Source: Impatiens glandulifera (Eukaryota; Streptophyta; Magnoliopsida; Ericales; Balsaminaceae). Taken from it: 64,000 nucleotides of DNA. The stretch lies in NCBI RefSeq assembly GCF_907164915.1, contig NC_061864.1:3679389-3743388 (forward strand), given 5' to 3'. Positions within the stretch are counted from its first letter, which is position 1, and each line of letters begins with the position of its first letter. The notes under the pieces are model-generated. The model saw only the letters and a program-made list of their open reading frames with translations, was not told the origin of the DNA and made no database searches. A program made the position numbers and the translations under genes. Of this stretch, positions 45,733-58,708 are shown piece after piece.

Positions 45733-46731
45733 ATCCATCGGCAGATCTCCAACGGTCCTTGCCATAAAGTAGGACGAATAGCTCGACGTCGACGTCCTTT
45801 CTTTCTCCAACATCCCACGTTTTTTAGGAACGTGAAGATGGCTTATTACGACTCTTCTATTTGACTGACTTTGGTGACGATCTCGCTAATTATGTAGGGT
45901 TCTTATATTATTGGCATCATAGTTGAAGTTTCAAAATTCCTCACATGTATCCACATTGATCATGGTGATGTGGTTTTCTAGCAACTCAATGAATGAGAAA
46001 ATTTGAAACTAAATTCTTAAATAATTTTGGAGGAAGTAGTGAGTAGACAGTAAATATATTTAAGTATTTAACATATGTATTCAAATGATGTATTTTTCAC
46101 TTTATATATATATATATATGGATCATCTGTGTACATTTTCTTCTTGTGTCTTCACCAGAAAAGATTGAATTTTTTATTAATCATTTCAACATTCTTTGTG
46201 CAAAGGCACAACAACAGAAAATGGACAAAGAGGATCTGTCGTATTTATTTTTTTTGGATTAATTTAATTTTTTTCTCTCTTTTTTCTATCACTTTAATTT
46301 TTTTCAATCACTTCATTCTTCTTTTTAAAATACTATTTTATTCTTACAAATTTTTCTAAATTTTAAATTATTAAACCATATTATCCAGTGGCACATTCCG
46401 TAATTTTTAACAATAATGGTGACTTAAATGTCCCAAAACCTATTATACCCAAATATGCTATATTTTATACAAGTTTTTTTTATCAGTCTAACCAAAATAA
46501 ACCAAAAAAACTTAATTTAGAATGGCCCATCTTTTTTAAGATTTCCACATTATTTATTTTCCTTATTCCTTATTTTGATACCATATCATGTTCAATAGTT
46601 TCAACTGTATTTTTAATACTCCAATTTTGTTATCTTTAAAGAAGAACCGAAGCCAGCAAACTTCACCAAATTAACATCACCCATAGGCAAACTATAATGG
46701 GTTAATTAAAGAGTCCTAAATTTTCACAATT

Positions 46732-46794
46732 GTCCCATCTAACTCAGTTGCTAGAGTGTAATGTCTTTAACCTTGTGATCATATTTGAGCCCCG
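46732..46794 (+). pseudogene. Decayed tRNA-Lys(CTT) relic
   Basis: TAACTCAGTTGCTAGAG and TCTTTAACCTTGTG match the A box and anticodon arm of the 33833 gene at the equivalent block position. The T arm is truncated (ATATTTGAGCCCC) and the acceptor stem cannot pair. Confidence 0.7.
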
Positions 46795-47071
46795 CCTTCA
46801 CAAATCTAGGAACCTAAATTTTTCAAACAACAAAATGCAATATATAATAATATCGGATACACCAATAAAAATCACTTTTTAATTATCTTTTCCTGCTGAT
46901 TTTTTTTGTGATTTTCTTTTTGTTATGATATATTCAAAAATTAGTTCATTGCATATTTTCCTTCCCAAAGTACAAAATACTGTCTTCCATTAATAATAAC
47001 TTGACAAAATTAACCTACTCATAGGCAAACTATAATGGGTTAAAAGTATAAGGTCCTAAATTTTCTCATCT

Positions 47072-47133
47072 AGCCCATCAAGCTCAGTTGGTAGTATTCT
47101 TAACATTGAGGTCATGAGTTTTGATCCTACCGC
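47072..47133 (+). pseudogene. Second tRNA-like relic
   Basis: AGCCCATCAAGCTCAGTTGG, then TTCTTAACATTGAGGTCATG: tRNA-Lys-like, with the stretch before the anticodon largely deleted. Block copy 1 lacks it between TTTTCTC and CTGTTCTTATTTG. Confidence 0.6.
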
Positions 47134-47530
47134 TGTTCTTATTTGTTTTTTTACATACTCTGCCATATATATCAATGATGCAATCAAAATAAATAACTCA
47201 GCTAATTTTCTATCAAAATTTAAGTGGAGACTATAAATAATATTGAAACAATAAAACAAATCCATATTGAAAAACTGTGAAAAATATATAATTCCCAAAA
47301 CATTTCAATTGACCTCAAAAAAATATTGAAACAATTAAACAAATGCAATATTTGACAAACTGTGAAAAATATATAATCCCCAAAACATTTCAATTGATCT
47401 CAAAAGTTTGTTGAACTCTTCAAATTAAGTAGCATTCAATTCAATTTTATTAATACATTCAAACTATCAAATAAAGGATAGACAAAGTCATAGAATAAAA
47501 CTCTTTGTTTTATATTAAAAGATAAACTAA

Positions 47531-49736
47531 CTAAGAACTGGATTTGCTTATAACTCCGACTCTCATAAGGGCTATATATGCAAGAACTCTATATCCAATA
47601 GCCATAATAATCATGATCACCACCGACATTATTGGATTCCCGAGTCCCACCACCTTAACCGACGGAAAATCCCTAACGAAACATGTCTTATCGGAACCGC
47701 AAGAGTAAGTATCATCCGGTTTGAACTGAGAATCTAGCAAAAGCTTGTAAGTATACTGACATAAGGAGACATACTTGATCCATGAAATGAAACTCGGCAC
47801 ACGTTGAACAAAGTACCCTCCTGTTAGATTAAATAAGATCATTATAATAGAGCCCAATGCAGAGGCCAGCTTCTGGTCCATCACCATGGCCCCGAGGGCT
47901 AGACCTAGCCCGTTTGAGGCCAATACACATAGTAGTGTTGCAAAAAGTGTCCCAAAGAAGTTTGGGGCTGTGGGTTTGAGGCCAGTCATCCAATAGACTA
48001 TAGTGATGAATAACGTTGGAAGGACAAGATCCATCGGCAGGTCTCCAACGGTCCTTGCCATAAAGTAGGACGATAGTTTATACATGCCCGACGTCCTTTC
48101 TTTCTCCAACATCCCACGTTCTTGAGGGAACGTGAAGATGGCTTGGAGTAACGGGTAGAATCCCCAAAAACTTACTATAGAAAATTGAAGACCACTCTAC
48201 ACAAACAAACAAAACAACTAAATATTATCTTTCAACATATTATAAATTTCACTTAATTTGTTTTAATTTTTTACCTTATCTTGTATGTTGTCAACATCGA
48301 TTCGCCACCATAGTAGCCCTGTCATGAAAGCCACCATAAGGACTTGAACAAAACTAAGGATAGATAGAGTCTCATGCTTTCTTTCCTTCACCCCTCTTCT
48401 AATCAACACGGAGAATTGTTGCCACCATGTGGTCGGCCACCTTCCAAATCTCTTCATCTCTTCCGACCTCTCGTTGTGGAAATTGTCATCGCTCGACATT
48501 TGAACCATCCCCCTCAAATTCTCAGCTCCGTTAGCCTTGAAGGCCAAGCTCAATTTATTCTTCACAAATCCAGGATCCTCTTCATTCGCATAAGGTAATA
48601 TGCCTAATTAAAATTTTCAAAAATTAACAAAAATGCAATGTATAATAATAATATTGGTCATGATGCATCATGCATGTTTATGTTAATTAATTAACAAATT
48701 AAAAAAAAAAAAACTAAGATTGAGAGTTGAGATAATAACCGTTTCCTAGATCGAGCAAAAAGTCAGCAGGATTCATAGCCATCGAAGGAGCATAACCGAT
48801 CCTAGAAAAGTAGTCCATTGCATCACTTCCCTTCCCAAAGTACAAAACATTGCCTTCCGATAACAATAACACCTTATGAAACATGTAGAAAAGAAGACTA
48901 GACGGTTGGTGGATGGTCATCGCAATCGTCCTCCCACCCTCATGTGCTAAGTCCCGTAGCGTCGAAACAATTCGTTGTGCCGTGGTTGAGTCAAGACCGG
49001 ACGTGGGCTCGTCTAGAAACAAGATGCTCGGATTGATGAGCATTTCTTGACCTACACTAACCCTCTTCCTTTCTCCCCCGGAAACTCCCCTAAGAAGCTG
49101 ATCCCCAATTATGTTATCCCTACACTTTGTTAGATCGAGTAGGGATAAGACGGCCTCAGCGTGAGCCACTTTCTCCTCTTTGGTGAGACTATTCGGAAGC
49201 CTAAGCAAGGCGGTGAAAACTAGGGTTTCTGTAACAGTAAGGTGGGGATAAAGAACATCGTCCTGAGTAACAAAACCAATCTTCCTCTTCATAGAGTTGG
49301 TGAATGGCCGATCATTGTAAGAGATCGTCCCCTTGAGCTGCCCTGTCCCGAGACGGCCACCGAGGGCGGTGAGAAGTGTGGTCTTACCGCTGCCGGAAGG
49401 TCCAAGCATGGCCAACATTTCTCCTGGCCGGACAACTCCACTAACTCCCTTTAAGATTGTTTTCTCTTCTAAATCTTGTTTCTTGAATATTCCACCACCC
49501 GATCCGAACTTAATCTTGTAAACAACATCTTCAAACTGCAGATCGAAAATTAATATATTATCAGAATTCAACTATATATATATATATATATCGGTTTGAT
49601 GATCAATTCATGGGTATCGATCGTACGTACGTACCTTCAATGTAACATAATGATTGTTAGCATTTTTGAAGATGGTGGGTACTTCATTTCCTCCCATGTC
49701 TGCTGCTTGTATATCTACTACCGTCGCCTGTTCCAT
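47531..49736 (-). CDS. Half-size ABCG (WBC) transporter, gene A, 630 aa
   Basis: Four exons, 49635-49736, 48740-49535, 48275-48603 and 47531-48196, GT-AG throughout, 631 codons. One nucleotide-binding domain precedes one membrane domain, the ABCG order. Walker [10 protein letters not shown] starts at residue 79; the signature VSGGERKR and Walker [13 protein letters not shown] are intact, followed by the H-loop TIHQPSS. The C-terminal third (exons 3-4) has about six hydrophobic segments, e.g. [20 protein letters not shown]. The protein must dimerise and probably exports a small molecule at the plasma membrane. It resembles the ABCG14 group ([20 protein letters not shown]), known in Arabidopsis for cytokinin export, but substrate is a guess only. 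It is tandem with gene B and with pseudogenes to the left. Confidence 0.94.
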
Positions 49737-51843
49737 TTTCACTCCTCACCACTGTGTTTTGGTTGAGAGACGGAAGAATGAAGATCAAGTAATCTACTTG
49801 TTTGGCTATGAGGAAAAGGAAATTAATTAATTAGAAGAATGAAAAATGAAAAATGTGGACACAAGTCAACATATATACAGATAGAAAGATGCATATATAA
49901 CAAATGCACGAATATTGTGTGTATTATCCTAATGGTACCTACCCCCATGCACGGTTTTGTTTTCCACATGTTTTCAGTAGGAAAGTGGAAGTTTATATAT
50001 CTAATTAACCTCTTTTTTATTTGATTTTTGGAAAAGGAAGAACAATAAGAGATTCATTAATGTTTTTTAAAAGTTCAAATCTACCGTTTTTTTCTTTTAA
50101 CTATTATTACTTTTACACTTTACTATATATTAGGTGAATAAAATCTTCAAATAATCTATCATTTTGTATGAATTTATTAAAAAATATCATTAATAAAAGT
50201 ATTACGTCTATTTAAATAATATTAATATATATAAAATATTTATAAAAAATATATTTATTTATAAAAAAATCACAAGTAAACCTCTTTTTGGTCAAACAAA
50301 ATCTTAAATATATATATATATATATATAGTTGTTAGATATTCAGTTAATTTAATGAACTTTACTTCTTTTTTTTAAGTTGAAAGGTATAATAAAGGAAAG
50401 AATAGTAATATAATAATACTTTTTTTTAAAATGCTATTTCCTTATAATAAATAAAGGTTACATTTAATAATAAATATAATATATTGGAGATATTGTCACA
50501 ACTACAAAAAAAAAATTTGAACAGATAAAAATAAATTTAAAAAATATAATAATATATATTCAATATGTAAAATTCTTAATAAATCACGAATAATATATTA
50601 AAATAAAAAATAGAACGTTTTCATTCTACATTTTATTCACTTCGGTAAAACAACTTATTTTCTCACATATTTTTCCGAATGAATCTCTCATTTCGTGACT
50701 TTACACTTTCACTTTGTCAATCTAATATTTGATTCATACTTTTTTTAATAATTAGCATCATGACCTCACAATTTGGTCAATCAAATATTTGATTCATATT
50801 TGTTTAACCACTTTCAATTGATACCGGCCTATTATCTCTCGGCAAACCACATCTCAATCACACTTGGTTAAATAGTTGTACTTGTTTTATTATGTTGCAA
50901 GTTCGAAACATACAAATAATATTTTTAATTTTATTTGTAACCGTTTTAAATTTATGGGCGGGTCAACTCACAATCCTACCCAAGTATTCATTTACTCTCA
51001 CATATATATCCAAATTAACCACAACTCTCGACTCGGCAATCCGGACACTTTAAAAATTAAGCATAATTATATATATATATAGATTAGTGAGTTAAAATTT
51101 TGAACTTTTATTATTAAAATGTCTCACGTTTATCAAATTTGGTGTTGAATCTAAAATATAAAGTGTTGTTAGCCTAATTGGTTAAGAGATTGTACTTGTT
51201 TTGCTAGGTTGAAAGTTCGAAGCATACAAATAACATTTTTAATTTAATTTTAACCGTTTTAAATTTATGGGCGGGTCAACCCACAATCCGACCCAGTATC
51301 CATTTACTCTCACATATATATCCAATTAACCACAACTCTCGACCCGGTAATCCGGACACTTTAAAAATTAAACATTATTGTATATATATCGATATGATAT
51401 TATATTATATTAGTTTTCTAATAAGTTTAATTTAATGTAAGAGACATGCCCCATATAATTGAGAGATCATTCGACAACATCCTCTATATTCTTAGAGTTA
51501 CTTTTCTTAAATGATCAAGATTAAAAAGTGAAAATAATATTAGTATGGATATGGTATAAACTAAATTAAATTATAAAAAAATTGGATGAGAGTGGATAAA
51601 AATTATTAATTTTAATAGTTTTTTATATCATGTCCTTCATAAAAAGTAAAAACAAATGACAGCGGATACAATTTTATACACTTAAAACATGATTATATAA
51701 GAAATTTGTTCTCAAACTAAAAAAAAAATAATAATAATAATAAATAAAAAATGTAGAACTTATTTTCATTTTCAATGCAACTTTAAAGAGATTATCAATT
51801 ATATATGTATTATAACCCATGCAATACAAATTTAATATTAATT

Positions 51844-51889
<46 letters not shown>

Positions 51890-52720
51890 TTAGATGCTGT
51901 TGATCAATTATTAATTATCATTTTAGTTTTATATTTATATTAAATTTAATATATTGATAAACTATAAATAATATTAAAAATAAGAGTAAAAATTCATATA
52001 TATTTTATAACATTAAATATTATTTGTAACTTCACTACTACTTAGTCCGTAATTATAATTATTTTTAAATATAAATATATAAAAAGTATACTAATATAGT
52101 ATTATTAATTATTTTGTTTGATATTTGAATCTATAAATATTTATTATATTTTATGAATTTTTTATATTTATAGAAATAATGAATAATTGAAAATATCAAT
52201 ACAAAAACTAATTGATACATTATATGTTGACATATGTTAAACAGCTGATACATATTTTTATTTTAATAATTATTATTATTTAAATAAATAAACCCAAGTC
52301 CCATGATTTTTCTCATTATTATTTATTTAAAATATATAATATTAAAAAAATAAAATAAAAAATATTCAATATAAATAAATTACAATTTAAAATTTAAAAT
52401 TTTGAAAATAAAATAATAATAAATATTTAAATTTAAAAAATAAGAATAAAAATCATATGTAACTTATTAGTGTTCATGTGGACAAAGCCATGCATAGAAA
52501 TCCAAATAACTGGAAGTCCTTAAATTTATATGGGTGTTATGAATGTGTGGTCTATAGTAAATTCAGGAAAAAGTTATCAATTATATATTTAAAATATTAT
52601 TAATTGGTTGTATAGAAATAAATATATTATAAGTGGGTAAAAGTTGACTTCTATAAAGTGACAAGTTATATTTCAACTAAAGATGAATAATCGGATGTAA
52701 TAATACTTCTCCTTAACTAA

Positions 52721-52771
<51 letters not shown>

Positions 52772-52882
52772 TAAAAGTAATGTTTTTCACCATATTTTTT
52801 TAAACTTTACTCTTTCTCTTAATTTTTGTTTTTTTATTTATTTTTTTAATTATAAAATACCTATAATTATTTAAAATATCCA
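49737..52882. other. Intergenic region between the ABCG genes
   Basis: The proximal part up to about 50050 probably contains the gene A promoter. The rest is AT-rich with an (AT)n tract at 51848-51886 and repeats at 50857-51380. No coding region seen. Confidence 0.5.
50857..51380 (+). repeat. Diverged relatives of the 293-bp Pol III-box repeat, about 1.75 units
   Basis: ACTTGGTTAAATAGTTGTACTT and GCAAGTTCGAAACATAC, then GCGGGTCAACTCACAATCC and CCGGACACTTTAAAAATTAA, repeated with a period of about 309. The second unit has TTAGCCTAATTGG. Confidence 0.85.
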
Positions 52883-52890
52883 CCCTAAAA

Positions 52891-54421
52891 TAGGGATGGC
52901 AATGAATACCCGTATACTTGATAGTACCCGATGGTCGGGTTTGAGTATTTTAAATCGGGGTCAGAATCGGGGATCGAGAGTGAAAATGGTTACCCGGTCG
53001 GGGTCGGGGATGGAGAGTGAAAATGGTTACCCGATCGGGTTCGGAGTTAGGGATTAAGAGTGTGCAAAACTCAAACCGATACCCGAAATATTAATATAAA
53101 TATATATATGTTAAAAATTAAATTGACTTTTCAAATTTCAAATCAATACCATAATTACAAATTTACATTAAATATATTAATTATTTATTATACCAACAAT
53201 CAACCACCAACTCCACCATGTCATCATTAATTTAATCTATATTCCCTATGACTCTTAATCTTCTATTTCTTTAAGGGGCCCTCTAACATCTCCATCCGGT
53301 CTTACTCACCCCCAAAATTACTTATTTATCTCTACCACTTTTATATATTTATTTTTCTTATTTTATTACTTTACTTATTTTATTTTATTTTATTATTAAA
53401 ATATTATTATTACTAAATATAATTAATTAATTTTTAATATATTTTTTTCTATTTTATTTATTTAATTAAAAATATAATTATTATTATTTTTATATTATAA
53501 TAATTTAAAATATATAAAATATTGAAGTGTTTCAATTTAATAAAAATATAAATATCTAATATTTTATTATATTAATTATATATATATTAAAATACTTATA
53601 AAAAAATAGTTGAATAATTTTATTTTTTTTATTTATAAATAAAATTATCTATAAAATAAGATAAAGTCTTTAAAATATTATATATTAATAATTAATCAAA
53701 TTAAATATAATATTTTCCTTAATAATAAGAATTTTTAATCGAAATAAGAAAACAAAAATAAATATTCAAAAACCATATAAAGAATATTAAATAAAAAGAA
53801 TAAAAATCAAAAGATATTAGAAAATAATTAATTAAATTTAATGAATAAGAAAAATATAATAATTAAATTAAATAATTAAATTAAATAAGTAAAATAAGAA
53901 AATAAGAAATGTAAATATATAAAAATGATATGGATAAATAGATAATTTTGGGGTGAGTGAGGAGTGATGTCGGAAGTGGGGATGTTAGAGAGGGGAGATT
54001 TACTTTAATAACAAAATATTTTCCTCTCTATTCATTTATTATTTTCTAAATTAACATCTCTTATCTCTTTTTTTTCAATATTTTTTCTAATTTTTTTTTT
54101 TTTTTTGTTGAACTCTCTTTAATTCTGGTTGAAGTTCATGTATATATATTGTTCAATTTCTACAATATACTAGTAAGTAATATTTTCATATGTGTTTTTA
54201 ATATTTAGTATTTAGTATATTTAGAAAATAATAAATAAAAATTTATATTTTAATCGGGTAATGGGTTACCCGTTAGGTATGGGGTACCCGGCGAATCGGT
54301 TATGGGGATACAAATAGATATACCCGTCGAATTCGAAGTCTGGGATGAGTAATAAAATAAAAATCGGGTTCAGGGATGGGTACTTCACTACCCAACGAGT
54401 AAGGTACTCATTGTCATCCTA
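52891..54421. mobile_element. Non-autonomous hAT-like element, 1.53 kb
   Basis: Left end TAGGGATGGCAATGAATACC and the reverse complement of the right end, TAGGATGACAATGAGTACC, are inverted repeats of the GGATGGCAATG type seen in plant hAT elements. Flanks CCCTAAAA (52883-52890) and CCCTAAAC (54422-54429) match in 7 of 8 bases, fitting an 8-bp duplication. Subterminal GGGTACCCG/CGGGTTACCCG words are frequent. No transposase. Confidence 0.82.
53275..53995. mobile_element. MITE nested in the hAT-like element, PIF/Harbinger-like
   Basis: GGGGCCCTCTAACATCTCC and, in reverse, CCCCTCTCTAACATCCCC form the ends. The arms pair on through ACTCACCCCCAAAATTA. TTA adjoins the left end and lies a few bases beyond the right end, fitting a TTA target. 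Interior AT-rich, no open frame. Confidence 0.68.
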
Positions 54422-54577
54422 CCCTAAACCACGTGAAATCTTATATACTGTTACCAAGCAGGGTTGCCCCTAAGGCCGAACGGACTCAATTCAACTCATA
54501 CGAACCAGAGTCCTAATACAGAACGAAAATGATCCAAAAATTATAATATAGTTAAACAACAGAACTTAACTGATAAA

Positions 54578-54901
54578 ATGCCCATTTGGAATTAAGAAGT
54601 TTGTTAAAAAACTGTAATGTAACAATATAATAATAGAAATATTCCTAAGATAATTTCTTACAATAAACATTATATATAAAAGGATAATTGCCTTGTGTTC
54701 ATGAGCTCGTCATCTCTTATATATTATGATTAGAACAATGCCCATTTGGAATTAAGAAGTTTGTTAAAAACAGTAATGTACGTAACAATATAATAATAGA
54801 AATATTCCTAAGATAATTTCTTACAATAAACATTACATATAAAAGGATAATTGCCTTGTGTTCATGAGTTCATCATCTCTTATATATTATGATTAGAACA
54901 T
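54578..54901. repeat. 160-bp tandem duplication downstream of ABCG gene B
   Basis: ATGCCCATTTGGAATTAAG at 54578 recurs at 54738; both copies run through AGGATAATTGCCTTGTGTTC to ATATTATGATTAGAACA. It ends 28 bases before the gene B stop, so it lies in the 3' UTR or terminator region. Confidence 0.92.
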
Positions 54902-54928
54902 TAATCTATTTCACCTACTTATCAGTAC

Positions 54929-57771
54929 TCAGATTCTCATTAGAGCTATATAGGCAATAACTCTATAACCAACAACCATTGTCATCAAGACCACCACTGA
55001 CATTGCTGGATTTTCGAGTCCCACAACCTTTACCGACGGAAAATCCACAACCAAACATGTCTTACCCGAACCGCAAGGGTATGTATCCTGCGACTTGAAT
55101 TGAGAATTTAGCAAAAGCTTGTAAGTATATTGAATAAATGAGACATACTTGATCCATGAAATAAATCTTGGCACATGTTGGACATAGTACCCTCCTGCGA
55201 GAATAAACAAGAGGACTAGTATTGAGCCCAAAGTAGAGGCCGACTTCTGGTCCATTACCATGGCCCCTAGAGCTAGTCCGAGTCCACTTGAGACCATCAC
55301 ACATAGAAGTGTCGCTAAAAGTGTCCCAAAGAAATTTGGGACAGTGGGTTTCAGTCCAGCCATCCAGTAGACTATAGTGACGAAAATCGTGGGAAGGACC
55401 AGCTCCATTGGCATGTCTCCCACGGTCCTAGCCATAAAGTACGACGAGAGCTTGTACATGCCCGACAACCTATCTTTCTCCAACATCGCTCGTTCTTGAG
55501 GGAACGTGAAGATGGACCGGTACAAAGGGTAGAATCCCCAAAAACTCACAATCGAGAAGAGCAGACCAACCTAAGCAAAAAATAAAACACAATGAATCAC
55601 CTTATAATAAACAAAATTTTGTTTTGGTTACTTTGGATTTTGCTCAATTTAGTACCTTATCTTGTACATTGGAACCATCTGTTTGCCACCATAAGAGGCC
55701 CGATAGTAAAGCTACGCCGAGAACTTCAGCAAACTGAATGCCGGAGAAAGTCTCGTGCCTTTTCTCCTTCACCCCTCTTCTCAGCAACACTGTGAATTGT
55801 TGCCACCAAGTAGTCGACCACCTTCCAAATCTCTTCTTCTCTTCCGACTTGTTGTGGAAATCATTCTCCGTTACTTGAACCACCGCCCTCAAATTCTCAG
55901 CTAGGTTATTCTTGAAGGCTACGACCAAGGCATGCTTCACAAATCTAGGATGGTCTTCGCTTGCATCGGGTAATATGCCTAAATTTTTATAAAAAAAAAC
56001 ATCTTCAAGACATAACATATATATAGGCAAAAATAACATTGATGTTTAACAAAGATCGTGAGTTGATCTGACCGTTTGCGAGATCCAACAAAAAGTCAGC
56101 TGGATTAGTTGCGATTAAGGGAACATAACCGATCCTAGAAAAGTAGCTCATTGCATCACTTCCCTTCCCAAAGTAGACGAGATTGCCTTCGGATAACAAT
56201 AACACCTTATGAAACAGGTAGAAAAGCCGACTTGATGGCTGGTGGATAGTCATCACAATCGTCCTCCCACCACCGTTTGCTAGTTCCCATAGCGTGGACA
56301 CTATTCGTTGAGCCGTGGTTGAGTCAAGACCGGATGTGGGCTCGTCGAGAAACAAAATGCTCGGATTAATGAGCATTTCTTGCCCTATACCAACCCTCTT
56401 CCTTTCTCCACCAGAAACACCCTTAAGAAACTGATCCCCGATTATGGTATTCTCGCACTTTTTAAGATGAAGTTGGGCTATGACAGCATCTACGTGAGCC
56501 ATCTTCTCTTCTTTCTTGAGACGGTTGGAAAGCCTAAGCAAGGCGGAGAAAACTAGAGTTTCCGTAACAGTAAGGTGGGGATAAAAAGCTTCTTCTTGAG
56601 TGACAAAACCGATGTTCCTCTTCATAGAGTTGGTGAATTTCTGATCATTGAAAGTGATCTTTCCGGTGAATTGTCCGGTGCCGAGGCGGCCACCGAGGGC
56701 ATTGAGTAGTGTCGTCTTACCGCTGCCGGAAGGTCCAAGCATGGCCAACATCTCTCCTGGCCGGACAACTCCACTCACTCCCTTTAAGATAGTTTTCTCT
56801 TCTACTTGATTTTTAATAAGTACTCCACCACCTCCAAGCCTAATCTTGTAAGCAACATCTTCAAACTGCACTTACAAAATGTAATAAATAATCAAATATA
56901 CAAATTAAACACCATTAATTCTCACTTGGAAAAGAATATTTTCATGATTCAAAGTTGCCAGCAAAAATTAAATCAAATGTGGGCAAAACTTAACATGATT
57001 AACACAAATCTTGTAAAGTTTATGGAGAAAAATAACAATTCAACTAAAAAGCGTCGCTATAAAATGATGTAGTTGATCCCGGTGCTAATCTTTTTCCTTG
57101 ATTTATTGTCAGAAAGATAAAACGTCGCTGATCTCCTTTTTAAACTAATTTTCTATGGCTAAAAAAATCTCTTTAAACAAATAAGAATAGAAGATAATCT
57201 TGTTGATGCTTTTATTTATATATATAACAAGTTAAACACTAAAAAAGTATTCTAATCATACATTTGTTTAAGCCTTAAGGAGGACATATTGTTGCTATAA
57301 ACTTTAAAGTGACTTATAACTACAAGCTTATTACCGGTGTGATATGTCCTTAAATCCATTAGTTCTTGTAGCGAGGAACAAAGCACCGACGTTAAAGAAG
57401 TTTTGCGCATTTTATAAATATATGTTGTGATTAAAAAGGTTAATGAGTCTGTTATTTAGTGATGGTATCAATTACGTTATTTAGTGACGGTATCAATTAC
57501 TGTGTTAAAAGAGAAATAACTACTATAATCCTTATCTGTCTAATATTTTAGCAGTAGGTTAAATATTGATTGAAAGGTTGAATAAATTTTAAAAAATAAA
57601 ACATAAGCAATGTAAGTGGCGCGCGGATACCTTCAATGTAACATGATGATCAGCTTTTCCGAAGATGATGGGCTCTTGTTTCCTTCTCGCCGTTGTTTGC
57701 TGTTGTTGTTGATAATCATGATTTTGATCATCACCAGTTTGTAATTCAATGTCCACCATCACCTCATCCAT
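54929..57771 (-). CDS. Half-size ABCG (WBC) transporter, gene B, 632 aa
   Basis: Exons 57631-57771, 56073-56865, 55656-55978 and 54929-55570 join in phase to 633 codons; the first intron is 765 bp. Intron positions equal those of gene A. Walker [10 protein letters not shown], signature VSGGERKR and Walker [13 protein letters not shown] are intact, with MTIHQPSS and a hydrophobic membrane domain ([20 protein letters not shown]). The N-terminus differs from gene A and holds a glutamine run (DYQQQQQTT). [14 protein letters not shown] replaces the [14 protein letters not shown] of gene A near the Q-loop. An ABCG dimer should export a small molecule, probably at the plasma membrane. Gene A is the nearest paralogue, so the pair arose by tandem duplication and then diverged. 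Confidence 0.94.
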
Positions 57772-58708
57772 GTGTTTGCAAATTAAAGAGATGGACGAAG
57801 AGATCGAGATAGAAAATCACAATGAAAGGCTTGGGAAGACAATCTATGTTAATCTATTTAAATGTTAAACCTAGATTGGCTGGTGGAATATGAATATTCA
57901 GATCATGTGGATACAAGTCATGAGAAATATCATGCATATTGTGTGCAATAGATAGGGCCCCTCCAATTATACTCTTTGCACATGTTTTTGTAGGAGTACA
58001 AGTCTATGCTAGCTTACAACTAATTATATATATGACCTTAACTTATTATTCCTTTTCTTGGTACTCCAAAATAGTGTTAGGTATAAAGTGCAAAAATATA
58101 ATTTTAATAAGATTTTTTTATTTATTTTAAATAATAATTATCTCATCTAAATGTATGAATTATCAAAGATTTATGGTACTATTCCACACTAGAGTGAAAT
58201 TAGCCAAGAATCATGGAGTTTAACCTCACTTCTAATGTAAAATTATTTAAATTAACAATTAATTTAAAAAACTATGAAATGAGATAATAATAATTTTTTG
58301 ATTATCAATTCATTTACAACTAAATAACAATTTATAACTTATAGTTATAGGGATAGTATACCTAACTTAATTACCCTAGTTACACTTTTGAGAGTGATAT
58401 TAGGGCTGTAAACCACAAGGGTGGGCATCCCATCTGCCATAACCATTAATATCTATAATATATATTTTAAACATTGTTTTTCTCTTCATATGATTTTTAT
58501 GTCATTTTCCTCCTTGCATAGATAGGGCCTTATTAAAAAATTTAGTTAAAAGTGTGATCCAACTTTGAGCCCATAAAATAAAAAAGTGGCCCAAATTGGA
58601 GCCCAATTAGTAAAAAACATGTAATTTGAGGGGTGTTTTGGTAATTGGGACTGCTGGTACAATTACATCCTTTCATCTCTTCCAATCTCATCCATTCCTG
58701 TGTGGGTA
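57772..58708. other. Intergenic region between ABCG gene B and RPL31
   Basis: Contains the divergently placed promoters of gene B (left) and RPL31 (right). AT-rich, no additional gene. A start site for RPL31 is likely near the GC-richer stretch after 58620. Confidence 0.45.

Larger units (their letters stand above)
35055..45850 (-). pseudogene. ABCG exon-4 pseudogene split by nested insertions
   Basis: Read on the minus strand, parts of one ABCG exon 4 occur in gene order at 45850-45573 (start: ERTS..., [19 protein letters not shown]), 45300-45161, 43462-43326, 42635-42463 and, for the last codons, about 35080-35055. Each piece matches the corresponding part of intact gene A (48145-47531). 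Between the pieces lie a short-TIR element (43463-45160), a MITE (42640-43325) and a 7.4-kb complex including a gypsy element (35081-42462). The exon is truncated at 45850, where the next duplicated block starts. Confidence 0.85.
45855..47530. repeat. ABCG-cluster downstream block, copy 2
   Basis: Matches 33330-35080 and lies directly downstream (3') of intact ABCG gene A. It has no gene; open frames at 46075-46359 and 46388-46639 are not kept in the other copy. Two decayed tRNA-Lys-like segments are inside. Confidence 0.85.

Noticed and set aside
46075..46639. Two open frames in the ABCG downstream block
   Set aside because: Low-complexity Phe/Leu/Ile-rich translations of AT-rich DNA, disrupted in the other block.
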